DNA of 64,000 bases from Halalkaliarchaeum sp. AArc-CO (GCF_024972735.1 NZ_CP087723.1:186001-250000); one strand, 5' to 3'. Positions 1 through 9,406 are shown, counted from the first letter of the stretch. Program-made: numbers and translations. Notes: a model not told the origin generated them from the sequence alone.

Positions 1-2
1 TC

Positions 3-539
3 GACGGGAGCGCAGAGAAGTCGGGCTACAGACGGAAGCGGCTCTCGGACCGCAACGACGACTACGCCAACATGCGCGAGCTGGTTTCCTGGCGGGCTAC
101 CCGGGCGCTCGAGGGGCGCGACGACCGGTCGGATCCGGACCTCCTTTTGATCGACGGCGGCGACGGCCAGCTCGGCGCCGCCCTCGACGCCCTCGAGGCG
201 ACCGGCTGGGAGGTCCCGGCGATCGCGCTCGCCAAGGAGTCCGAACTCGTAATCACCCCCGAGAGAACCTACGACTGGCCCGACGACGCTCCCCACCTGC
301 ACGTGCTCCAACGCGTGCGAGACGAGGCCCACCGGTTTGCGGTGCAGTATCATCAGACGCTCCGGGACGACGTCTCTACCGCACTCGACGGAGTGCCGGG
401 GGTCGGCCCGGAGCGCAGAAAGCGGCTGTTGCGCCGATTCGGCAGCGTCGAGAACGTGCGTGCAGCCTCCCGGGACGATCTGCTCGACGTCCCCGGCGTC
501 GGCGACCGGACGGCCGACGCGATCGAAGAACGGCTGTGA
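3..539 (+). CDS. uvrC: UvrABC system protein C, C-terminal part
   Basis: This is the 3' end of uvrC, whose start lies beyond the left edge; the frame is open from base 3. UvrC makes both incisions around bulky DNA lesions in nucleotide excision repair together with UvrA and UvrB. Visible are the RNase H-like endonuclease part ([13 protein letters not shown], then the acidic motif [11 protein letters not shown]) and, at the end, a tandem helix-hairpin-helix DNA-binding domain ([19 protein letters not shown] and [17 protein letters not shown]). The gene stops 42 bases before the convergent mdh gene. The family assignment is secure; only the N-terminal GIY-YIG domain cannot be checked. Confidence 0.93.
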   Translation, partial: DGSAEKSGYRRKRLSDRNDDYANMRELVSWRATRALEGRDDRSDPDLLLIDGGDGQLGAALDALEATGWEVPAIALAKESELVITPERTYDWPDDAPHLHVLQRVRDEAHRFAVQYHQTLRDDVSTALDGVPGVGPERRKRLLRRFGSVENVRAASRDDLLDVPGVGDRTADAIEERL

Positions 540-581
540 TGCCCGAAGGAACTGCAGAGAAACCGTCCTCAGCGGTCCGTT

Positions 582-1496
582 TCAGGCGATCTCGGCGTAC
601 TGATCCGAGAGCTTCTCGGCGGCCTCGTCCATCAGCTCCCGCTCGTAGTCGTCGAGCTCCCACTCGATGACCTCCTCGACGCCGCCGGCACCCAACTTCG
701 CCGGGACGCCGAAGGCGGTGTCCTCGTAGCCGAACTCGCCGTCGAGCACCATCGAGCACGGCAGCACCTCGCCGGTGTCTTCCAGAATCGCCTCGACGGT
801 ATGTGCGACGCCGGTTGCGGGCCCCCACTGCGTGGCGCCCTTGCGTTCGATGACGTCCATCGCAGACTCCTGGAGGTCCGCGAGGATCTCTTCTTTCTCG
901 TCGGCGTCGAACGCGGGGTCGCGACCGTTCACTCGCACCTTCGAGAAGACCGGCACCTGCGCGTCGCCGTGTTCGCCGAGGATCGTCGCCTCGACGTTTC
1001 TCACGGGTGCATCGAACCGCTCGCCGAGCACGTACCGGAAGCGAGCGGAGTCGAGGCGACCGCCGAAGCCGATCACGGCCTGACGGTCGCGGTCGCCCGT
1101 CTCGTAGAGATGTCGGTTGAGCAGGTCCACCGGGTTCGACGTCGTGACGGTGACGAAGTCGTCGTTGTGCTCGGCGACCGAGGAGCCGATATCCTCCATG
1201 ATCGGCGCGTTATCGCCCGCGAGGTCGATGCGGGTCTGGCCGGGCTGGCGCGGGATGCCCGCGGTGATGACGACGACGTCCGAGCCGGCGGTGTCCGAAT
1301 AGTCCCCCTGTCGGACGCGCGTGTTGGAATCGTAGGCGATCCCGTGGTTCGTGTCGGCGGCCTGGCCGACTGTCTCCGGCTCCTTGTCCGGGATGTCGAC
1401 GAACACGAGCTCGTCGGCGACGTCCCGCAGCGCGAGGTTGTATCCCGCGGCGGCTCCGACGGTTCCGGCGGCTCCGATGATGCTAACTTTCGTCAT
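582..1496 (-). CDS. mdh: Malate dehydrogenase
   Basis: A 304-residue NAD(P)-dependent malate dehydrogenase of the LDH-like tetrameric archaeal type, interconverting malate and oxaloacetate in the citric acid cycle. The N-terminal Rossmann motif [13 protein letters not shown], the active-site loop [10 protein letters not shown] (the first arginine is the expected dicarboxylate-specificity residue), the TSNPVDLL segment and the catalytic GEHGDAQ histidine motif are all present. Length is normal for haloarchaeal Mdh. It ends convergently with uvrC and is transcribed away from the helicase gene's end. The ATG at 1494-1496 is the natural start, directly before the Rossmann strand. Confidence 0.95.
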   Translation of the reverse strand: MTKVSIIGAAGTVGAAAGYNLALRDVADELVFVDIPDKEPETVGQAADTNHGIAYDSNTRVRQGDYSDTAGSDVVVITAGIPRQPGQTRIDLAGDNAPIMEDIGSSVAEHNDDFVTVTTSNPVDLLNRHLYETGDRDRQAVIGFGGRLDSARFRYVLGERFDAPVRNVEATILGEHGDAQVPVFSKVRVNGRDPAFDADEKEEILADLQESAMDVIERKGATQWGPATGVAHTVEAILEDTGEVLPCSMVLDGEFGYEDTAFGVPAKLGAGGVEEVIEWELDDYERELMDEAAEKLSDQYAEIA

Positions 1497-1611
1497 ACCA
1501 CGTAAAACGGCACCGGGGTGGCAGGTAATCGTTTCGGATACGACGCGAGAGATCCTCAGACGCCGAAAAGGAATTCGATATGTGTCGAAAAAGTCGTGTT
1601 TTCAGCGTCGG

Positions 1612-3831
1612 TCACGGCTGCGGTGGCTCCCCGTCGTAGGCGTCGTGGTCGGCGTAGAAGTTCAGCATCGCGAACTTGAGCTTCCCCGGCTGGAGGTCGA
1701 GCAGTTCTTCCCGTTCCTCGGGTGGGAACGTCCCGCGCACGGAGTACTTCCCCATGTCGGCGTCGGTGTACCGTTTGTCGATCAGTACCCGGACGCCGAA
1801 GTCGGCCGGCGATCGGATCACCCGCCCGATCGCCTGTCGGGTCTTTCGGATCGTCGGGATCTCGACGGCGTAGCGCCAGCCGGGGTCGTCGACGGCCGCG
1901 TCGGCGTACGCGTTGTCGTAGGCGTCCTGGACGGCCTCCATCCGCTCGGACAGCTGGGGATACGGAACCCCGACCACTACGACCGTTCGGGCGTCGCTGT
2001 CGTCGAAGCTCACCCCCTCGGTGAGCGTTCCCCACAGGGAGGTAAACAGGGCGGCGTCGCCGTTTTCGACGAACTCCTGCCGGAGCTGTTCTGTCGGCGT
2101 TCCCGCCTCGTCGAGTCGGAGGTCTCCCAGATCCCCGCCCGCGTACTGCCCGATCCCGTCGCCCCCGCCCAGCAGTTCGTAGTACCTGGTTGCCTCCCTG
2201 TAGGAGGGGAAAAACAACAGGGTGTTTCCGGGGGTAAACCGGATCGCGTCCCGGAGGGTTTCGGCGATCGTCTCCTGTGTCTCGGGGTCGTCGCGGGCCG
2301 AGGAGAACAGCGGCGGCGTCTCGACGGCGTAAGTTCGCCGGTTCTTTTCGGGATACGCCAGCCCGAACGACATCGTCGCCGGGTTCTCCAGGCCGAGCAC
2401 GTCGCTCGTCACGCCGAACGGGCGCAGCGTCGCCGACAGCAACACGGAGGCGGCGACCTCCTCGAAGAGCCCGCCGGTCACCTGCCGCGGGATGCAGGTG
2501 TAAAGCTCCGCGCGGCCGTACACCTCGTCGGTGCCCGCGTCCCGGCGCACGCCGACGAGGGGGTACTGGCCCAGCTCGGAGCGCTCGTCCATCCACGCCG
2601 AGACGAACGTCGCCGCCTGGAGCGTCCCGGATTCCTTTCGGGTGGTCGCGTCCCCGCTTTTGTACGACTCCGCGTACTCCTCGTCGAGTCGTTTGCCGAC
2701 CTGGACGGCGAGTTGTAGCTCTGCGTCGATGCCGCGTCCCTCGTAGCGGTCGAGAAACGACAGCGTGAGCTCGTCGGCGCGGTCGTCGTTGGCGATCGGA
2801 ACGTCCTCCCAGTGGTCGCCGATCCGTTCGCGGTCGCCGAACCCCAGTTCCTCCTCGTATGTCTCGACCAGTGCGTCGTGGAACGCCGAGAGGACGTTCC
2901 GGGCCGCGTCCGCCCGCGGATCGTCCTCCAGCTCATCGAGCTCCTCCAGCGCACTGGCGAGAGTGTTCTCGGTGAGTGTCCGGGTGGCGTAATCCCGGGC
3001 GGCCGACTCGACGTTGTGCGCCTCGTCGAACACTGCGATCACCTCCTCGGGGTCGCGGCCGAGCCACCGGAAGAACTGCTCGCGGATCGTCGGATCCAGC
3101 AGGTGGTGGTAGTTACAGACGACCAGATCGACCTCCTCCATCCCTTCCTTCAGGAGTTCGTACCCACAGAGCCCGCGCTCGTCGGCGTACTCGTAGATCT
3201 CTTCGGGGCGGCGCACGTCGTCGAACAGCCACGCGAAGAACTCGTCGGTGTCGGCGGTGAGATTGTCGTAGTAGTACTCGCAGGTGTTCCCCTCCTGTAG
3301 CGACTCGACGCGGTCGTCCAGCGAGTCGATCCCCTCGACGACGTCCTCGCGCGCCTCCGCGGCCGCCGCGTCCCCGTCCTGGGCCCGATCGAGCAGCTCC
3401 CGCTGGCGGGCGGCGAGCTCGCTCCGGTCGCGTTCGGCGTCGACGAGCGACCGGGTCGTGTCCCGGAGGGTCTGGCACTCCTGGTAGTCGACGTCGATGT
3501 GACACATCGACGACTTCCCTTTGAATACGACCGCCCGTATCGGCTCCGTGGCTGTGATCGCGCGGGCGTCCTCGACGAACTGTCGCATCTGCTGGTGGAC
3601 GTTCGTCGTGATGACGACCGTCCGGTCCTCCTCGCGGGCGTGCTCGAGAGCCGGAACCAGCGCCGACAGGGTCTTGCCGGTTCCGGGCGCTCCCTCGAAG
3701 AGGACGTCCTGGCCGCGGGCCAACGCGTTGGCGATCCGGTCCATCGCCTCCCGCTGGTTGGGATAGGGATCCTCGTACGGGAAGAACCGCAGGTATTCCG
3801 GCGCTGTCACTACTGGAGAGTCTCTCCTCAC
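1612..3831 (-). CDS. XPD/Rad3-like superfamily 2 DNA helicase
   Basis: A helicase of the DEAD_2/XPD family, up to 739 residues, ATP-dependent and 5'-3' in characterised relatives, used in repair or G-quadruplex processing. Motif I (FEGAPGTGKTLSA), the DEAH box (VIAVFDEAHNVE), motif III-like LLSATL, motif V (GTLTEGVSF) and motif VI (QAIGRVIRS) are present. Cysteines at CHIDVDYQEC, CEYYYD and CGYELL occupy the place of the XPD iron-sulfur cluster domain. The frame opens with GTG at 3831; a second GTG at 3810 (TAPEYLRFFPY follows) is an equally good start. It is a paralogue type common in haloarchaea; whether it is the true XPD orthologue is not settled here. Confidence 0.88.
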   Translation of the reverse strand: MRRDSPVVTAPEYLRFFPYEDPYPNQREAMDRIANALARGQDVLFEGAPGTGKTLSALVPALEHAREEDRTVVITTNVHQQMRQFVEDARAITATEPIRAVVFKGKSSMCHIDVDYQECQTLRDTTRSLVDAERDRSELAARQRELLDRAQDGDAAAAEAREDVVEGIDSLDDRVESLQEGNTCEYYYDNLTADTDEFFAWLFDDVRRPEEIYEYADERGLCGYELLKEGMEEVDLVVCNYHHLLDPTIREQFFRWLGRDPEEVIAVFDEAHNVESAARDYATRTLTENTLASALEELDELEDDPRADAARNVLSAFHDALVETYEEELGFGDRERIGDHWEDVPIANDDRADELTLSFLDRYEGRGIDAELQLAVQVGKRLDEEYAESYKSGDATTRKESGTLQAATFVSAWMDERSELGQYPLVGVRRDAGTDEVYGRAELYTCIPRQVTGGLFEEVAASVLLSATLRPFGVTSDVLGLENPATMSFGLAYPEKNRRTYAVETPPLFSSARDDPETQETIAETLRDAIRFTPGNTLLFFPSYREATRYYELLGGGDGIGQYAGGDLGDLRLDEAGTPTEQLRQEFVENGDAALFTSLWGTLTEGVSFDDSDARTVVVVGVPYPQLSERMEAVQDAYDNAYADAAVDDPGWRYAVEIPTIRKTRQAIGRVIRSPADFGVRVLIDKRYTDADMGKYSVRGTFPPEEREELLDLQPGKLKFAMLNFYADHDAYDGEPPQP

Positions 3832-3964
3832 CCAAGTAAAACGTACGGGCGAAACGGGGGATCAGATGCCCTTCGACCGACTTAATATTTAAAACTATCT
3901 CCCGCGTGTGGTGGATCTGCCCCGCCGAGATACCGCTTTTCACCTTCAGGATGTCTTCGTACCC

Positions 3965-4426
3965 ATGGCAACGGAAACAGCGACTGCGACCGGAACGAGT
4001 ACCGATTACAGCACGTGGAAAACCGGAGTCGTCGGCGGCCTCGTCGGCGGCGTCGTCTTCGGAGCGATGATGTCGATGATGATGCCGGCCGTGATGGAGG
4101 GAGCGATCCCCGGCATGTACGGGCTCTCGGGCGGGCTGGCGGGATGGTTCATTCACATGAGTCACTCGGCGGTGCTGGGCGTGGTGTTCGCGGCGATTGC
4201 GGAGGCGAAGCCAACGATCGCAGCAAGCACCGGATCGAGCGTCGGGGCGGGCGTGGTCTACGGGATCGTCCTGTGGGCGGTGCTGGCCGTGATCGTGATG
4301 CCGATCTGGGTCGGTGCGGTGACTCCCGCGGAGCCGCCGTTCCCGAACCTGAACTTCCAGAGCCTCGTGGGTCACGTCGCCTACGGCGCATTGCTGGGCG
4401 GCGTTTACGCGGCACTGCGTGAGTGA
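3965..4426 (+). CDS. Small four-helix membrane protein, function unknown
   Basis: A 153-residue integral membrane protein. After a short polar, threonine-rich N-terminus come about four hydrophobic segments rich in glycine and alanine (GVVGGLVGGVVFGAMMSMMM, a second around LAGWFIHMSHSAVLGVVFA, a third around VVYGIVLWAVLAVIVMPIW, and a last one near GHVAYGALLGGVYAAL). Histidines and methionines in the helices are notable but no catalytic motif is seen. The ATG at 3965 is preferred over an upstream GTG at 3908 because the intervening residues do not look like the rest of the protein. Similar proteins occur in haloarchaeal genomes without an assigned role. Confidence 0.75.
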   Translation: MATETATATGTSTDYSTWKTGVVGGLVGGVVFGAMMSMMMPAVMEGAIPGMYGLSGGLAGWFIHMSHSAVLGVVFAAIAEAKPTIAASTGSSVGAGVVYGIVLWAVLAVIVMPIWVGAVTPAEPPFPNLNFQSLVGHVAYGALLGGVYAALRE

Positions 4427-4527
4427 CGCCCTGCCGTTCGGGTCCATTTTTTTGGCGGATCGTTCCGATGACGGTTGTCTGACGCATCGGTGACGTTAAT
4501 ACCTCCGGAGTACCTAGGCGGGCTAAC

Positions 4528-5211
4528 ATGGAAGAGAGCATCTCGGGGTTCAAAGTGACCGGCGACTGGGGCGAAGTCGTCGAACACGGCGAGCGGATCA
4601 CCCGCGCACTCCGGGAGAACGGTTGCGACGGACAGGCGTTCGAGGAGTGGGACGAGTGGCGCCCCAAGGTCCACGAGCGGCTCCGGGAGGACGTAAGCGA
4701 AAAGACCGCAGAGCAGGCCTCCATCGACGAGGGGGAAGGGGAAAAGGCCGGGAAGGCGGCCGGGGAAGACATCCAGACCGCCGGCGAGAAGCTCTCGGAG
4801 TCGTACGAACGGGTCGAGGAGGGTGACGACCAGGGGGCGATCGAGCGCTGGAGCGAGTCGATCGACTACGTCGCCCGTGCGGCCGACTCCGCCGGCCGGA
4901 AGGCGATCCGGACCGTCGAGGACACGGTGTATCAGAAGGTGATGACGCAGCTTGCACCGTACTACTTCGATAACGAACTCGTCTCGGCGAACATCCAGCG
5001 GACCACCCGCGGGAACGGCGAGAAGTTCGTCTTCGAGGTGAACGTCAACGACGACGAGCTCAAAGACGAGGTGAGCGAGAAGCTCTCGGAGTACGAAACC
5101 GAAATCGATCGGTGGCACGTCGCCACCGAAAAGGAGACGTCGGTCGCCGAGGCGGTCGAAGGCGTCGAACCGCCCGAGGAGTCCGAGGAGCCGGAGCCGA
5201 CCACGAACTAG
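4528..5211 (+). CDS. Conserved haloarchaeal protein of unknown function (DUF5828-like)
   Basis: A 227-residue, very acidic soluble protein with no membrane segment or signal peptide. The first half (about residues 1-90) is charged and probably helical; residues 100-200 contain a globular region with YFDNELVSANIQRT and KFVFEVNVNDDELKDEV; the C-terminus is an acidic tail. I recognise the general pattern as a haloarchaea-restricted family (probably DUF5828) from memory, without knowing its function. ATG 4528 follows an AT-rich promoter-like stretch (gttaatacctccggag). The gene stands alone between the membrane protein and a non-coding mobile-element remnant. Confidence 0.75.
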   Translation: MEESISGFKVTGDWGEVVEHGERITRALRENGCDGQAFEEWDEWRPKVHERLREDVSEKTAEQASIDEGEGEKAGKAAGEDIQTAGEKLSESYERVEEGDDQGAIERWSESIDYVARAADSAGRKAIRTVEDTVYQKVMTQLAPYYFDNELVSANIQRTTRGNGEKFVFEVNVNDDELKDEVSEKLSEYETEIDRWHVATEKETSVAEAVEGVEPPEESEEPEPTTN

Positions 5212-5289
5212 CGGTTCGGACATGCCCGTCGAACGCTCGCTGTTTTTTTCGCGGGTCAACACTCAAGGGACTGTCTTCCGAGCGGTAGG

Positions 5290-5795
5290 GTGTAATGTAC
5301 CCACGACTAAAGTCATGGACTTTCTCCCGCGAGGGGTTTCGGCCCACAATTCGGCAACTCGTAGGCGGGCTACACGCCAGCAGTTCCCCGTGTGGAATTA
5401 CTCTATTCCACGGGCGGGTACTCCCGAGCGGGGGTTTGTCTCCCGCCGAGGTACTGGGGTATGGAAGCCCACTCTCCAACGTGGAGGGGCTGGCTCACAC
5501 CGCTTTAATTCTCGGTGGACTCGAACGCGGGTGTTTCGCGGGCGGGGTACCCCGCCTCGGAGGGACAACGACATCGTCCCCGAGTTTCGGCTCATCGCCG
5601 GGACGGTCTGTCCGGGGCCGCATTACGCCGGCCCGTACTGGGAGACACATTTGGCCTCCCAGCACTACTATGGCAGACGTTCACTCGGGCGATAAACGTA
5701 ATGATTCGAAACCAGCCGACCGAAGCGCGGTGGTCGGCCGCGCCCCCGGCGCGCTCCTCCCACGACTGAAGTCGTGGGTTTCCGCGCTGTTCCAA
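5290..5795 (+). mobile_element. Non-coding IS200/IS605-type element or remnant
   Basis: About 500 bases without a credible gene but full of dyads. At the left, 5297 onward reads cccacgactaaagtcatgg and at the right, about 5759-5776, cccacgactgaagtcgtggg. These are near-identical hairpins in the same orientation, resembling the right-end hairpin of haloarchaeal IS200/IS605 (IS1341-type) elements. Further stem-loops occur at 5390-5415 (ccgtgtggaattactctatt then ccacggg) and around 5540-5560 (gcggggtaccccgcc). No tnpA or tnpB remnant is readable in any frame. Best read as a non-autonomous derivative or a structured RNA left by such an element. Its right hairpin ends about 22 bases before the next gene. 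Exact borders are uncertain. Confidence 0.55.
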
Positions 5796-5797
5796 CT

Positions 5798-6064
5798 ATG
5801 AACGACCTCCCCGACGAGGACGACGCGATCGTTCGGGTGGACGCCGGCGAGTTGACCGCCGACGAGATCATCGACGCGCTCGAGTCCGGCTCCCGCGTGA
5901 TCGTGACGGTCGACCTGTTCGGCAGCACGACCGACATCGCCCTGCGACACGACGGCGAGGTGTATTACTGTGACACGCCCACCAGGCTCCACAAACACCG
6001 GCTGGAGTCGGAGATGCGCTCGTGTATCGAACGAATGGGGTACGGAAAAACGGACGACGGGTGA
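5798..6064 (+). CDS. Small haloarchaeal protein, function unknown
   Basis: An 88-residue acidic protein starting at ATG 5798, immediately after the non-coding element, so its original promoter may have been replaced. It reads as one alpha/beta domain (RVDAGELTADEIIDALESGS, then VIVTVDLFGSTTDIALRHDG, then a C-terminal helix with MRSCIERMGYGK). There is no metal site, signal peptide or membrane segment. An upstream in-frame GTG at 5774 falls inside the element's hairpin and is rejected as a start. I do not recognise a named family with confidence. Confidence 0.7.
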   Translation: MNDLPDEDDAIVRVDAGELTADEIIDALESGSRVIVTVDLFGSTTDIALRHDGEVYYCDTPTRLHKHRLESEMRSCIERMGYGKTDDG

Positions 6065-6145
6065 CCGATCTGCGGCCGGCGCACCCGACGGTAAGCCTCT
6101 CCCCGACAAGGAAGCTTAACGTCTCCACGGCCACACTCTTGCGAC

Positions 6146-6526
6146 ATGAGTACTGACAGCGACGTCGATGCGACCCTGAGCCCGGGGGAAATCGACTTCC
6201 AGCACGTCCTGTCGTGCGTGTTCGGGATCCAGGACCACGAGAGCCGGACGTATCTCGTGTTGCGATCGAACCCGGGAAGCACCGTCTCGGAACTCGCGGA
6301 CGCGCTGGAGCGCGACCGGAGCAACGTCAACCGGTCGCTGACCGCGCTGATGGAGAAAGGCTTCGTCGAACGCCAGCGTCGGCTGCTCGACTCCGGCGGG
6401 TACATCTACCAGTACACCGCGATCCCGCTTCCCGAGGCCAGAGCGTTGCTCCACGAGACGCTCGAGGAGTGGGTGAAGAAGGTTCACGACCGGATCGACG
6501 AGTTCGGAACGGAGGGTCGGCCGTGA
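6146..6526 (+). CDS. Winged-helix transcriptional regulator (TrmB/MarR-like)
   Basis: A 126-residue DNA-binding protein. Residues about 30-95 form a winged helix: LVLRSNPGSTVSELADAL (helices 1-2), ERDRSNVNRSLTALMEKGF (recognition helix) and a wing around RQRRLLDSGGYIYQYTAIP. The C-terminal helix (ALLHETLEEWVKKVHDRIDEF) probably dimerises it. Its TGA overlaps the GTG start of threonine synthase, so the two are cotranscribed and translationally coupled. This makes it a candidate local regulator of threonine/homoserine metabolism, although such pairs can also be incidental. No ligand-binding domain is present. Confidence 0.85.
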   Translation: MSTDSDVDATLSPGEIDFQHVLSCVFGIQDHESRTYLVLRSNPGSTVSELADALERDRSNVNRSLTALMEKGFVERQRRLLDSGGYIYQYTAIPLPEARALLHETLEEWVKKVHDRIDEFGTEGRP

Positions 6527-7839
6527 GTCGGAACTCCGCCGACGACGAGGTGGATTCCACCGCCCTCGCGCTCGACGCGCCCGCGCCGGCGGTCCCCGAC
6601 GACGCCGACGAGGGCGTCTGGCTCGGCTGCATCGACTGCGGGGAGACGTACCCGCCGTTCGAGTCGGTCCGGTACACCTGCGACTGCGGCGGCCTGCTCG
6701 AGGTCCGGTACGCCGAGCCCGCCGGGTTCGACGAGTTCGGTCCCGACGGCCACTCGGGCGCCCCCCAGCGGGGCGTCTGGCGGTACGCCGCGGCGCTGCC
6801 GTTCGCGGAGGGCGTCTCGCTGCCGGAGGGGGATACCCCGCTACACCGGGTTCCGAGGCTCGAGGACGACGTCGGGGTGGCGTCGCTGCGGATCAAACAC
6901 GAGGGGATGAACCCGACCGGCTCGTTCAAGGACCGCGGGATGACCGTCGGCGTGATGGCCGCCCGGCGGCTCGGCGTCGGCCGTCTCGCCTGCGCCTCGA
7001 CGGGCAACACCAGCGCCGCGCTCGCGGCGTACGGCGGGCGGGCGGGCATGGAGACGCTCGTCCTTCTGCCCGCCGGCAAGGTCGCCGCCGGAAAGGTCGC
7101 CCAGGCCGCCCTCCACGGCGCGCGGATCCTCGAGGTCGACGGCAACTTCGACGCCTGCCTCGACATCGTCCAGGAGCTGGCCGAACGCGGGGAGGCGTAT
7201 CTGCTCAACTCGCTGAACCCGTTCCGGCTCGAGGGCCAGAAGACGATCGGCTTCGAGATCCTCGAAGCCCACCGCGAGGACTACGGGACGTTCCCCGACC
7301 GGATCGTGCTCCCGGTCGGAAACGCCGGCAACACCGCGGCGCTTTATAAGGCGTTCAGGGAGCTTGTCCGGGCAGGGGACCTGGAGCCCGAGGAGGTGCC
7401 CGCCCTGACGGGCGTCCAGGCTGCCGGCGCGGCGCCGATGGTCGAGGCGATCGAGCAGGGCGCCGATTCGATCCGGCGCTGGGAGGAGGTCGAGACGATC
7501 GCGACGGCGATCCGGATCGGCAACCCGGTCAACGCCCCCAAGGCGCTGCCGGGGATCCGCAACACGGGCGGCACTGCCGTCGCCGTCGCAGACGAGGAGA
7601 TCACCGCCGCCCAGCGCGACCTCGCGGGGGAGGGCGTCGGCGTCGAACCCGCCTCCGCCGCGTCGGTTGCGGGGCTCCGGAAGCTCCGCGACCGCGGCGT
7701 CGTCGACGACGACGAACGCGTGGTGTGTCTCACTACCGGCCACCTGCTGAAGGATCCCGACGCGGCCTACGAAGCGGGGAACGACCCCGAACCGGTCCCC
7801 AACGACGCCGACGCGGTGCTTTCCCACCTGCGAGAGTGA
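6523..7839 (+). CDS. thrC: Threonine synthase
   Basis: A 438-residue PLP enzyme converting O-phosphohomoserine to threonine. An N-terminal zinc-ribbon-like segment (CIDCGETYPP and YTCDCGG) precedes the fold-type II core. The PLP lysine is in NPTGSFKDRGM, the phosphate loop is VGNAGNTAAL, the STGNTSAALAAYGG motif binds substrate, and GVGVEPASAASVAGL lies near the C-terminus. The start is GTG 6523, overlapping the stop of the upstream winged-helix gene by four bases. The same frame is open much further upstream, but those residues are antisense-like shadow of the regulator gene. Length is normal. Confidence 0.94.
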   Translation: MSRNSADDEVDSTALALDAPAPAVPDDADEGVWLGCIDCGETYPPFESVRYTCDCGGLLEVRYAEPAGFDEFGPDGHSGAPQRGVWRYAAALPFAEGVSLPEGDTPLHRVPRLEDDVGVASLRIKHEGMNPTGSFKDRGMTVGVMAARRLGVGRLACASTGNTSAALAAYGGRAGMETLVLLPAGKVAAGKVAQAALHGARILEVDGNFDACLDIVQELAERGEAYLLNSLNPFRLEGQKTIGFEILEAHREDYGTFPDRIVLPVGNAGNTAALYKAFRELVRAGDLEPEEVPALTGVQAAGAAPMVEAIEQGADSIRRWEEVETIATAIRIGNPVNAPKALPGIRNTGGTAVAVADEEITAAQRDLAGEGVGVEPASAASVAGLRKLRDRGVVDDDERVVCLTTGHLLKDPDAAYEAGNDPEPVPNDADAVLSHLRE

Positions 7840-7897
7840 CGCCAACGCCGATTTGCGAGGTGAGTGTTACGTCGATCGGGGGCCCGATCAGCGGTCT

Positions 7898-8179
7898 TTA
7901 TCGCGATTCGTGGGTCAACACGAGTAGTTCCCCGTCGGTCCTGGCCAGACAGATCGGCCCGTTCGGTGCGCTGTTGAACGTCACCGTCGGCTCGGCGCTC
8001 ACGAACAGTCGATCGAAGGCCCGACCGCAGGCCGGACACGCGTACTCGTCGTCGGGGTTCGACAGGTGCCAGGAGTCGGCGCCCTGTTTCAGCAGTTTCA
8101 GGCCATCGCGGTGGGCGTGGACGTCGAAGCCGTCGTCGATGTCGAGCGGTTGCACGTCACGTGAGGGCGGGTTGCGCAC
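7898..8179 (-). CDS. Small zinc-ribbon-like protein (haloarchaeal, DUF7385-like)
   Basis: A 93-residue soluble protein with one CPACGRAFDRLF knuckle in the middle and a possible metal partner site formed with upstream His/Asp (DVHAHRDGLKLL). From memory it resembles haloarchaeal proteins once labelled flagella cluster protein, now DUF7385; the name does not prove a role in archaella. The frame begins at GTG 8179, with a second GTG at 8155 (QPLDIDDGFDVH follows) as a possible alternative. It is downstream of and parallel to the metB-like gene, 18 bases away, and may be cotranscribed. Confidence 0.7.
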   Translation of the reverse strand: MRNPPSRDVQPLDIDDGFDVHAHRDGLKLLKQGADSWHLSNPDDEYACPACGRAFDRLFVSAEPTVTFNSAPNGPICLARTDGELLVLTHESR

Positions 8180-8197
8180 CGACTTAAGGGTGGGAGA

Positions 8198-9406
8198 TCA
8201 GGGTCTCGCTTCCGGCGCGGCGATCGCCGCGAACCCGCGTTCGAAGTCCGCCTTGAGGTCCCGGACGTCCTCGATGCCGACCGACACCCGGATCAGCGAG
8301 TCGGAGATCCCGACCTCGGCCCGGCGGTCGGGCCCCAGCGGCTCGTGTGTCATCGTCGCTGGATGTTCGATCAGCGTCTCGACCCCGCCGAGGCTCACTG
8401 CCAGCGTCATCGTCTCTACTGCCTCGAGGAACGCCTTCGCGTCCCACAGGTCGCCGTCGAGTTCGAACGACAGCACCCCGCCGTAGCCGTCCATCTGGCG
8501 GCTCGCGAGTTCGTGTTGGGGGTGACTCTCGAGGCCGGGGTAGTACACCTCCTGCACTCGCTCGTGCGCCTCGAGGTACTCCGCCAGGGCCAGCGCGTTC
8601 TCCTCGTGTTGTCGCATCCGGACGCCGAGCGTCTTGAGCCCGCGGGCGAGCAGGTAGCTGTCGAACGGCGCGAGGCCGTTCCCGAGTGCGACCTGCTGAC
8701 GGAAGCCCAGTGCTTCTGCAACCTCGGGGTCGTCGGTGACGACGGCGCCGCCGATCCCGTCGCTGTGGCCGTTGAGGTACTTCGTCGTGCTGTGTGCGAC
8801 CAGGTCGGCGCCCAGATCGAGGGGCCGCTGGAAGTACGGGCTCGCGAAGGTGTTGTCCACGCCGAAGACGGCCCCGTGTTCCGCTGCGATTTGGGCGATC
8901 GCTTCGACGTCACACAGGTGGATCAGCGGGTTCGTCGGCGTTTCCATCCACACCATCGCCGTGTCGTCGCCGACCGCGCTCTGAACCGTCTCGAGGTCGG
9001 TCGCGTCGACGAACTCGACGTCGACGTCGAGCTGGTCGTCGAACAGCGCCTCGAACATCCGGCGCGTCCCCGCATACAGGTCGTCGAACGCCACCAGGTG
9101 ATCCCCCGGCTCGACGACCGAAAGCACCGCCGTGGCGATCGCGGCGGTCCCCGAGGAGAAGGCAAAGCCCATCTCACCGCCCTCGAGCGTGGCGAGCTGG
9201 TTCTCCACGGCGTGTCGCGTCGGGTTCGACAGCCGACCGTAGAGGAACTCCCCCGCCGACGGATCGACGTCCTCCAGGCGCAGCTCCGGATCGATCCCCG
9301 GCAGCTCGTAGGTCGACGACAGGTGGATCGGCGGCACCACGTCGCCGGCCGGCGACTCGGATCCGTCCAGCACGGCCCGGGTGTCGAATCGGGGTGTGGT
9401 ATCCAT
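8198..9406 (-). CDS. metB: Cystathionine gamma-synthase/lyase-type PLP enzyme
   Basis: A 402-residue member of the Cys/Met-metabolism PLP family. It would form cystathionine from an activated homoserine and cysteine, or cleave cystathionine. Signatures include YGRLSNPTRHAVENQLATLEG, the cofactor loop SSGTAAIATA, VDNTFASPYFQRPLDLGADL, the PLP lysine motif HSTTKYLNGH and the C-terminal RVSVGIEDVRDLKADF. Haloarchaea also carry the direct-sulfhydrylation pair MetX/MetY, present at 44956-47551, so this genome may use both routes or use this enzyme in reverse transsulfuration. The exact reaction is not decidable from sequence. ATG at 9404-9406. Confidence 0.88.
   Translation of the reverse strand: MDTTPRFDTRAVLDGSESPAGDVVPPIHLSSTYELPGIDPELRLEDVDPSAGEFLYGRLSNPTRHAVENQLATLEGGEMGFAFSSGTAAIATAVLSVVEPGDHLVAFDDLYAGTRRMFEALFDDQLDVDVEFVDATDLETVQSAVGDDTAMVWMETPTNPLIHLCDVEAIAQIAAEHGAVFGVDNTFASPYFQRPLDLGADLVAHSTTKYLNGHSDGIGGAVVTDDPEVAEALGFRQQVALGNGLAPFDSYLLARGLKTLGVRMRQHEENALALAEYLEAHERVQEVYYPGLESHPQHELASRQMDGYGGVLSFELDGDLWDAKAFLEAVETMTLAVSLGGVETLIEHPATMTHEPLGPDRRAEVGISDSLIRVSVGIEDVRDLKADFERGFAAIAAPEARP

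Noticed and set aside
5222-5695. 157-codon frame in the non-coding element
   Set aside because: Basic, low-complexity product, with no motif and crossing several hairpins. A second frame in the same region is equally open, as expected in GC-rich structured DNA.
5290-5795. RNase P RNA or SRP RNA gene
   Set aside because: The conserved RNase P cores (such as gaggaaagtcc) and the SRP domain S sequences were looked for and not seen.
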